Source of the DNA: CAYWMP01 sp964459445
GTDB taxonomy: Bacteria; Desulfobacterota; DSM-4660; Desulfatiglandales; HGW-15
NCBI GenBank assembly: GCA_964459445.1
Contig: CAYWMP010000207.1
Span: 1-9,707 of the forward strand
DNA length: 9,707 bases
Direction: 5' to 3'
Every line of letters starts with the position of its first letter. Position 1 is the first letter of the stretch. A program made the position numbers and the translations under genes. Shown here piece by piece: positions 1 through 4,613 of the stretch. Under the pieces are notes generated by a model that was not told the DNA's origin, ran no database searches, and worked only from the letters and a program-made list of their open reading frames with translations.

Positions 1-371
1 GATCTGACCAGCTCAAGGTTGACATTCTTGTCTTCCAAGAAGACCTCGCCGAGGACCACATCATATCCCATATACCCGGATCCCCGGATCTTAACGTCTT
101 TATTCAACACAAATCCCTCAAGGAATGCCTTGGCATCATCGCTATAAGGCTGTCTCGGAATTCTCAAGTCCGGAGAGAGTTCGGGTGCGTCAATACCCAC
201 CAGCCTTACGTTGATCTCGTTATCCTCATACTGGGCTTTTATGGTGTCTCCATCATAGACTTTGATCACCTTAAACTCTTCAGCCAATACAAGACAGGGG
301 GCAATTAAACCCCAGATTATTAGAAAAGAGGCGACGAATATGGCTTGTCTAAATGGCGCAGTGCGGATCAT
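1..371 (-). CDS. Exported staphylococcal-nuclease-like (SNase fold) protein, 3' end cut by window edge
   Basis: Read on the minus strand from an ATG at 369-371, preceded by GGGAG about 7 nt upstream; 123 residues are visible before the window edge. Residues 1-30 form a signal peptide (basic start, hydrophobic core, probable cleavage after VLA, before EE). The mature part matches the thermonuclease fold: VYDGDTI (residues 38-44) carries the calcium-site Asp, and RLVGIDAPE (56-64) carries Arg56, Asp61 and Glu64, equivalent to Arg35, Asp40 and Glu43 of S. aureus nuclease. NVNLELV (116-122) is the usual helix after the beta barrel. The segment that normally reads YGR-x-L, supplying catalytic Arg87, reads YDVVL (103-107), so that arginine appears to be Val105. 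It may therefore be a weak nuclease or a binding protein. It lies 81 nt after mlaC on the same strand with no visible terminator between, so read-through from the mla promoter is plausible. The fold call is firm; activity is not. Confidence 0.85.
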   Translation of the reverse strand, partial: MIRTAPFRQAIFVASFLIIWGLIAPCLVLAEEFKVIKVYDGDTIKAQYEDNEINVRLVGIDAPELSPDLRIPRQPYSDDAKAFLEGFVLNKDVKIRGSGYMGYDVVLGEVFLEDKNVNLELVR

Positions 372-452
372 CCGGTTTCTCCCAAAATCTTTGTTGTTTG
401 CATCCCAATCTCATCCATTCGGCTTCACCCTTTCGAGATCGTATAATCCACT

Positions 453-1172
453 CTATAATCCCCATCGCTCTTCTTGAAGCTTGGGAAAATGCCCGTTGAG
501 TGATTTGTAGAGGTGCGCCATCAACACGGCCTGTCTGATAATGCGGCCGCTTTTTTGCTTTTGTGCCCTTTCCTTTTCTTGCCGGTCGATCTTTTTTTTG
601 AGCATATCCAAGAGATCTGCAGGGGGTTTTTTGATCAGGATACTGCTGAACTGCGTACGGTAGTTCTTCACCAGGCTGACCCCTTCGATCTTTACATCAT
701 AGACCCGCCATGCCTCCTTTCGCCTCATCATACTATAATGGACGGGGATCTCAATGTTCTCCCTCATGATCTTGGTCTTTACCAGTGCCCTTGGCTTTTC
801 CTGGGAGATTTTCTGGGAAAGGTAAACGACTTTTTCGTCTTTGTACCCTCTTTGAATTTTATCTAGGTAGCTGTTCCCGAGTAATTTGGAAAAGAGTCCA
901 GCGAATTCCTCCAGCTGCTGGTCGCTAAATTTCTTCCAATAACGACCCAATGTGCGCTTGCCCATCTCCCTGAAGTCAAAAACCTCCTCAATGATATTCC
1001 ACATTCTCTCTCTCTGGGGGCCGCTTGCCGTTTCTTCCGTATATTGTGGATCCTTTAGGATACTGATGACCTCGTCGATCCGTGTTTGGATAACGTCGAG
1101 TGGCTGGGGCACCTGGGCCAGACACGGCCAACCAAATGCCAGCAGTATAATTATGACCATTACCCTTTTCAT
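453..1172 (-). CDS. mlaC: MlaC-like periplasmic phospholipid-binding protein (Ttg2D/toluene-tolerance family)
   Basis: 239 residues. The start is the ATG at 1170-1172, with GGGAG about 7 nt upstream and a signal peptide immediately after it (residues 1-19, cleavage after CLA); an ATG six codons earlier would put charged residues before the signal and is less likely. There is no lipobox. The mature protein shows the MlaC/Tol_Tol_Ttg2 pattern: FDFREMGKRTLGRYWKKFS (66-83), QQLEEFAGLFSKLL (85-98), YLDKIQRGY, then WRVYDVKIEGVSLVKNYRTQF (155-175). In E. coli MlaC ferries phospholipid through the periplasm between the outer-membrane MlaA complex and inner-membrane MlaFEDB. It is the last gene of the mlaEFDC run, 37 nt after mlaD. 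Odd: a basic tail of about 40 residues (196-239, rich in Lys, Arg and Gln, ending ERWGL) extends beyond where the family usually stops. Family call is confident; transport direction cannot be read from sequence. Confidence 0.92.
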   Translation of the reverse strand: MKRVMVIIILLAFGWPCLAQVPQPLDVIQTRIDEVISILKDPQYTEETASGPQRERMWNIIEEVFDFREMGKRTLGRYWKKFSDQQLEEFAGLFSKLLGNSYLDKIQRGYKDEKVVYLSQKISQEKPRALVKTKIMRENIEIPVHYSMMRRKEAWRVYDVKIEGVSLVKNYRTQFSSILIKKPPADLLDMLKKKIDRQEKERAQKQKSGRIIRQAVLMAHLYKSLNGHFPKLQEERWGL

Positions 1173-1209
1173 AGCTTTCTCCCTACACATAAATCATTCT
1201 GGTGCTTTT

Positions 1210-1656
1210 TTATACCCCGCCGAAAACATACTTGCTGATCAACTCCTCAAGTTCTACGGCGGATTCTGTTTCCGTAATGGTGTCTCCCGGTCTGAGTATC
1301 TCCTCCGAGGCCCCAGGCGACACTTTGATGTATTTATCCCCAATGAGACCTGCCGTAGATACCGATGCGATCACGTCATCGGACAGGGACACACCCTTTT
1401 TTATTCTCAACTTCACCAGTGCGACCTGGTCTTCACGATCCAGAGAAATGGAATCGACCTGGCCTATCTGAACTCCTGCCATCTCCACATAGGCCCCATT
1501 TTTCAGTCCCGATACGGACTGAAACCGGGCAAACACTGGGTATGTATCATCCCCTATCCATTGCATCTTCCCCAGCTTTATTGCCAAATATCCCACACAC
1601 ACAAGCCCAATGAGGACGAATATACCCACCGCGATTTCAATGGATTTTTTTTCCAT
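1210..1656 (-). CDS. mlaD: MlaD-like MCE-domain protein of the phospholipid ABC transporter
   Basis: 148 residues. ATG at 1654-1656 is preceded by a G-rich ribosome site (AGGGGGG, 4 nt upstream) and lies 9 nt after the mlaF stop. Residues 7-27 are one N-terminal membrane helix (EIAVGIFVLIGLVCVGYLAIK), anchoring the protein in the inner membrane with the rest in the periplasm. Residues 39-117 are a single MCE domain with family landmarks YPVFARFQSVSGLKNGAYVEMAGVQIGQV and the later STAGLIGDKYIKVSPG. In E. coli six MlaD copies form a ring with a hydrophobic pore through which lipids pass between MlaC and the MlaE permease. It is shorter than E. coli MlaD (about 180 residues), lacking much of the C-terminal region after the MCE fold, as is common in non-enterobacterial homologues. 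The tail ELEELISKYVFGG may still form the C-terminal helix. Confidence 0.94.
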   Translation of the reverse strand: MEKKSIEIAVGIFVLIGLVCVGYLAIKLGKMQWIGDDTYPVFARFQSVSGLKNGAYVEMAGVQIGQVDSISLDREDQVALVKLRIKKGVSLSDDVIASVSTAGLIGDKYIKVSPGASEEILRPGDTITETESAVELEELISKYVFGGV

Positions 1657-1665
1657 AATTCCCCC

Positions 1666-2886
1666 CTATATCCTGCAGACATCGAAACCTTGAAGCGCAT
1701 TCTGGCTCGATTCCGCTTCAGCCAGTACCTGATCGAGTGCAAATTCCTTTTCCGCTTCGGCAATACCCACATTCACGGCTAAACAGAATCCACGCTCGGG
1801 CTGTGTATCCAGTATTTCCTTTATCTTTGATTCCGTGGCCACCTTTGCACAAGTCAGTCTGGCCTGTTCAAGATTGGTGTTCGGCAGGATGGCCATGATT
1901 TTGTTCAGCCCGTGGCGAGAGCAAGTGTCCGAGATTCTGAGGCTGCGCTGAAGCTCGGCAGCGAAGTTCTGTAATATGGTTTGACCAGCTATATGACCTG
2001 CCTGCTCATTGATTTCATCCATGTTCTCCACAATAAAAACGATGACGGAAAATGTGATCTCATGCCTTTGCAGTCGGGCCATTTCCTCATGGAATCTTCT
2101 CTCGCCCTGGGTTTGAGGCGTTATGCCCGCCAAGGTATCGTGACGGCTCTCCAAGCCCTGGACGAACTCCTGGACTACGGCCTCGGGACTCTTCTGTATC
2201 TCTTCAGGAGTCCCCTCAAAAAATATTTTCCCATTTTGAAGCATGGCAATTCGTTGGGAGATGTAAAAGATATCCGGGATTTCATGGCTCACCAGGATGC
2301 CGGTGAATCCGAATCTTTTTTGATAATCGGATATCATGCTGTGAACGGCGTTCTTCCGAATAGGATCCAATCCCGTGGTGGGTTCGTCAAAAAGCACGAT
2401 CTCCGGATCGGTAATGAGCGCCCGTGCCAATGCAACCCGCTTTCTCATGCCGCCTGAAAGCTGGGACGGATATTTCTCCTCTATACCTTTAATATCGAGC
2501 TGATGCATTTTAGCCTGGACCTGCCTAAGGACATCCTCTTCCGGTAATTTAGGTCCCTCCTTTAAAGGGAGGGCGATATTTTGGTAAACCGTCATGGAGT
2601 CAAAGAGGGCATTACTCTGAAACATGTAGCTGAATCTTTTTTTAAGGGCCTTCTTCTCCTTCTTTGACAGGCCTTTAATGGGTTTACCGTCAAAAAGCAC
2701 AAGCCCTGAATCCGGATCCAAAAGCCCGATAATATGCTTCAGAAGGACGCTCTTTCCTTCACCGCTTTTGCCAATGATGGTCGTGACTTCGCCCTGAAAA
2801 ATGTTCAGGTTGGCCTCTCTCAGGACATGGAGAGTGCCGAATCGCTTTGACACGTTTATAAATTGGATAAGGGGTTGGGTGCTCAT
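1666..2886 (-). CDS. mlaF: MlaF-like ABC ATPase fused to a degenerate GGDEF-like C-terminal domain
   Basis: 406 residues, about 140 longer than a usual MlaF. Residues 5-245 are a complete ABC ATPase: Walker A GKSGEGKS (39-46), Q-loop Gln90 in YMFQSNALFDSMTVYQN, signature LSGGM (143-147), Walker B IVLFDE (163-168), D-loop GLDP, and switch His201. The SNALFDSMTV segment is typical of the Mla/Ttg2A/Mkl subgroup. Residues about 270-406 have the layout of a diguanylate cyclase domain: FSVIVFIVENMDEINEQAGH (279-298), LQNFAAELQRSLRISDTCSRHG, then MAILPNTNLEQA and a closing VNVGIAEAE strand. The key positions are lost: GGDEF reads GLNKI (326-330), and the metal-binding Asp near 285 is Ile. Cyclase activity is therefore not expected; a regulatory or dimerising role is my inference. 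Start ATG lies 6 nt after mlaE's stop with no clear Shine-Dalgarno, suggesting translational coupling. ATPase call is very firm; GGDEF ancestry is likely but rests on pattern reading. Confidence 0.93.
   Translation of the reverse strand: MSTQPLIQFINVSKRFGTLHVLREANLNIFQGEVTTIIGKSGEGKSVLLKHIIGLLDPDSGLVLFDGKPIKGLSKKEKKALKKRFSYMFQSNALFDSMTVYQNIALPLKEGPKLPEEDVLRQVQAKMHQLDIKGIEEKYPSQLSGGMRKRVALARALITDPEIVLFDEPTTGLDPIRKNAVHSMISDYQKRFGFTGILVSHEIPDIFYISQRIAMLQNGKIFFEGTPEEIQKSPEAVVQEFVQGLESRHDTLAGITPQTQGERRFHEEMARLQRHEITFSVIVFIVENMDEINEQAGHIAGQTILQNFAAELQRSLRISDTCSRHGLNKIMAILPNTNLEQARLTCAKVATESKIKEILDTQPERGFCLAVNVGIAEAEKEFALDQVLAEAESSQNALQGFDVCRI
1669..2079 (-). other. Degenerate GGDEF-like domain within MlaF (signature GLNKI at 1897-1911)
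   Basis: This is the C-terminal domain of the MlaF protein, marked separately because it is unusual. Retained GGDEF-fold features are the EIN-x-x-x-GH segment (Asn293 is at the usual nucleotide-contacting Asn), the AxxL-xxx-LR-xxD helix, Arg324 just before the signature, the MAILPNT strand after it, and the GIAEAE strand near the end. Lost are both acidic metal ligands, the GGDEF loop itself (G-L-N-K-I) and the GD pair after the GH (now GQ). No RxxD c-di-GMP inhibitory site sits at the usual place before the signature: the residues there are SDTCSRHG. Confidence 0.7.
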
Positions 2887-2892
2887 TTTTAG

Positions 2893-3696
2893 CTACAATA
2901 AAAAGGATGTGAGTACGTAGTCCGCCACAAGAACCATCACGCAGGAGAAGACCACCGCATTCGTGGTCGAATAGCTCACACCCTCCGCGCCATAGCCTTT
3001 TGCTCGAGTATGGGTGTAAAAACCCTGAAAGCAACAGATCGTGATCACCACGATCGCGAAAACAATGGATTTAATAAAACCGCCCGTAATATCGCCCATA
3101 ACGACACTTGATTCCACACGGGCGAGATAGATACCCGGACTAATCCCCAGAAGGAGAGACCCGGTGACGTATCCACCGAAAATTCCCACGACATCGAAGA
3201 TGGCCGTTAGAAAAGGAAAGCTTATCAGGCCAGCCGCAATCCTTGGGCTGATCATAAATCGGATCGGGTTGATATCCATGGTCTCCAGGGCATCGATCTG
3301 CTCTGAGATCCTCATGATGCCTATTTCGGCCGCCATGGCAGAACCCGCCCGTGCAACAATCATAATGGCTGTCAGTACGGGCCCAAGCTCCCTAATGAGT
3401 GTTAGTGCAACCGCCGCTCCCAGAAGGCCCTCGGACCCGAATTTCACAAGGGTATAGTACCCCTGAAGCCCCAATACCATGCCTGCAAAGGCCCCTGTCA
3501 GACAAATCACGAACACCGACTTCATGCCGATGAAATAGACCTGATGAATGATTTTAGATATTTGGAAAGGCAGAGAAAAGATGTGAAGGAAACCCCTGAG
3601 GAGGAAAATCACCATACGGCCCATTTCCAGGTTCACCGAAATGGCTCGTCGCCCGATCGCGGATAATGGATTGCTGATGATGTTAGAAGGAGGCAT
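2893..3696 (-). CDS. mlaE: MlaE-like permease of the phospholipid ABC transporter
   Basis: 267 residues, normal for MlaE, with no fused STAS domain. Membrane segments are at about residues 60-80, 90-118, 155-177, 207-226 and 245-265, after an amphipathic N-terminal stretch (20-50) that in E. coli forms the interfacial helix. The family hallmark is intact in residues 101-152: RELGPVLTAIMIVARAGSA, then EIGIMRISEQIDALETM and DINPIRFMISPR, the cytoplasmic coupling region that contacts MlaF. The C-terminal GFYTHTRAKGYGAEGVS (225-241) is also conserved. MlaE dimerises in the inner membrane and passes lipid to or from the MlaD ring. It is the first gene of the operon. ATG at 3694-3696 has no good Shine-Dalgarno, but an in-frame stop 24 nt upstream leaves no better ATG. 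It follows a near-consensus promoter by about 50 nt. Confidence 0.95.
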   Translation of the reverse strand: MPPSNIISNPLSAIGRRAISVNLEMGRMVIFLLRGFLHIFSLPFQISKIIHQVYFIGMKSVFVICLTGAFAGMVLGLQGYYTLVKFGSEGLLGAAVALTLIRELGPVLTAIMIVARAGSAMAAEIGIMRISEQIDALETMDINPIRFMISPRIAAGLISFPFLTAIFDVVGIFGGYVTGSLLLGISPGIYLARVESSVVMGDITGGFIKSIVFAIVVITICCFQGFYTHTRAKGYGAEGVSYSTTNAVVFSCVMVLVADYVLTSFLL

Positions 3697-3749
3697 GGCT
3701 ATGAAATAAGGATAAATTTACGATTTGAGAATAGTCCCAAAATGATCGG

Positions 3750-3779
3750 AATATACTATCCCCTTCGTGGTTATGTCAA
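3750..3779 (-). promoter_or_regulatory. Predicted sigma70 promoter of the mlaEFDC operon
   Basis: On the minus strand a perfect -35 box TTGACA (3774-3779) is followed after 18 nt by TATATT (3750-3755), a 5/6 match to the -10 box. Transcription would begin near 3743, giving a leader of roughly 45-50 nt before mlaE. Orientation and distance fit. No operator or riboswitch structure is evident in the leader. Confidence 0.7.
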
Positions 3780-4004
3780 CTTGAGCAGCGCCAGCCAGAA
3801 TCCACTCCGAAAAAAAGCCGGACGCTCTCACTGGGGCATTGAGGGAATATCAGAATCGGAATTTTCAAAACCCTGTGAAATGTATTAGCTTTGATATGAC
3901 GTTTGGTACACCCACAATGAGCCGCAACCGCCAGCCTAATACACTTCCATATACCGCACAAATATGCAAGGATGTTGCCAGTGGACAATACCATGGAGCA
4001 ATGA
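3780..4004. other. Divergent intergenic stretch, nothing convincing beyond the mla promoter
   Basis: With the adjacent promoter this forms a gap of about 308 nt between mlaE (minus) and the HAD gene (plus). Short open frames exist on both strands (about 60-78 codons) but lack domain resemblance and conserved-looking composition. A promoter for the plus-strand unit is expected here, but only weak matches are visible (a TTGATA at about 3891 with a poor -10), so none is called. Confidence 0.5.
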
Positions 4005-4410
4005 ATGATCAAAGGGATTCTTTGTGACCTTGATGGTACAATTTACCGGGGAAATGACCCGATTCCGGGTGCATCCGCCTTTATCAGTCGCCTGTCATCC
4101 AAAATCATACCCTATTTATTCGTGACCAACNNNNNNNNNNNNNNNNNNNNNNNNNNNNNNNNNNNNNNNNNNNNNNNNNNNNNNNNNNNNNNNNNNNNNN
4201 NNNNNNNNNNNNNNNNNNNNNNNNNNNNNNGTTGGAGACAATTTAGAAGTTGATATTAAGGGTGGCCTGAATGTGGGCCTGCGAACGGCGTTGATACTCA
4301 CCGGTGTCTCAACACGTGAGCATTTGAAGGAATCATCAATCAAACCCACATGGGTTGTGGAAGGTTTTGAAGCCCTCGAACAAATCGTCTTTGACAAACG
4401 AACTAAATAA
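4005..4410 (+). CDS. HAD-IIA family hydrolase (NagD/HDHD2-like phosphatase), interrupted by an assembly gap
   Basis: The ends of one gene flank the N run. The 5' part starts at ATG 4005, with GGAG 6 nt upstream, and encodes 42 residues: MIKGILCDLDGTIYRG holds HAD motif I with Asp8 (nucleophile) and Asp10 (acid/base), then PIPGA and motif II ending LFVTN. The 3' part begins exactly at 4231 and encodes 59 residues to TAA at 4408-4410: VGDNLEVDIKGG is HAD motif IV (two Asp for magnesium), followed by GLRTALILTGV. The IIA class (HDHD2/NagD) has about 250-265 residues with a cap between motifs II and III; cap and motif-III Lys would lie in the gap. As drawn, the halves are out of frame because 100 is not a multiple of 3, so the apparent frameshift is a placeholder artefact. 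Substrate unknown; soluble, probably a small phosphomonoester phosphatase. A scaffold misjoin of two HAD genes is possible but unlikely. Confidence 0.85.
4131..4230. other. Assembly gap of exactly 100 N
   Basis: One hundred unknown bases, the customary placeholder for a gap of unestimated size. It falls inside the HAD hydrolase gene; by comparison with the family it should represent roughly 450-480 real bases. Confidence 0.97.
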
Positions 4411-4465
4411 AGCGATTCACGGCCTTGGAATTGAATATGACATCTTCTGACGGAAACGACGTCTT

Positions 4466-4490
4466 GGGTCCTTTTCAGGATGCCCCTTTT
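4466..4490 (+). terminator. Weak candidate terminator after the HAD gene
   Basis: GGG and TCCT (4466-4472) can pair with AGGA and CCC (4477-4485) around a TTTC loop, with a two-base bulge, followed by CTTTT. The stem is short and bulged and the T-run has only four T, so this is a marginal call. The same bases can be read as a heat-shock-like promoter (see findings). Confidence 0.25.
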
Positions 4491-4568
4491 ACCAAAATGA
4501 TTATGTTCAAATAGTAATGGGAAATGTTAATTTGGATAATTGGGTGGAATTTGTTAAAGGAAGAAACC

Positions 4569-4594
4569 TGATTCTGAATAACATTGATTCTGAA
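4569..4594 (+). repeat. Short direct repeat TGATTCTGAA x2 before the Lon-like gene
   Basis: TGATTCTGAA occurs at 4569-4578 and again, identical, at 4585-4594 (period 16), only 6 nt before the ribosome site of the protease gene. It could be an operator half-site pair or chance in an A/T-rich leader. Confidence 0.4.
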
Positions 4595-4613
4595 ATATTC
4601 GGAGGAACAAGGC

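Noticed and set aside
372..452. Possible terminator between mlaC and the nuclease-like gene
   Set aside because: No stem of useful length or T-run was found on the minus strand in this 81-nt gap.
1173..1190. Earlier ATG for mlaC
   Set aside because: The six added residues (MCREKA) include the Shine-Dalgarno of the better start at 1172 and would precede a normal signal peptide.
952..1782. A 276-codon open frame on the plus strand
   Set aside because: It lies antisense to mlaC and mlaD, whose family motifs are clear, and its translation resembles no domain and has atypical composition.
1981..2457. A 158-codon plus-strand open frame
   Set aside because: Antisense to the MlaF ATPase core; mirror of conserved codons, no domain resemblance.
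3776..4027. Overlapping short open frames on both strands in the mlaE/HAD intergenic stretch
   Set aside because: No ribosome site of note or recognisable domain; the minus-strand frame ends over the mla promoter region and the plus-strand frame overlaps the HAD start.
4005..4253. HAD protein appearing to end at 4253 after the N run
   Set aside because: The stop is caused by reading across a 100-base placeholder in the wrong frame; the true C-terminal half is read from 4231 to 4410.
4584..4613. An earlier in-frame ATG for the Lon-like protease
   Set aside because: It overlaps the direct repeats, has no Shine-Dalgarno, and the ATG at 4614 has GGAGG at ideal distance.
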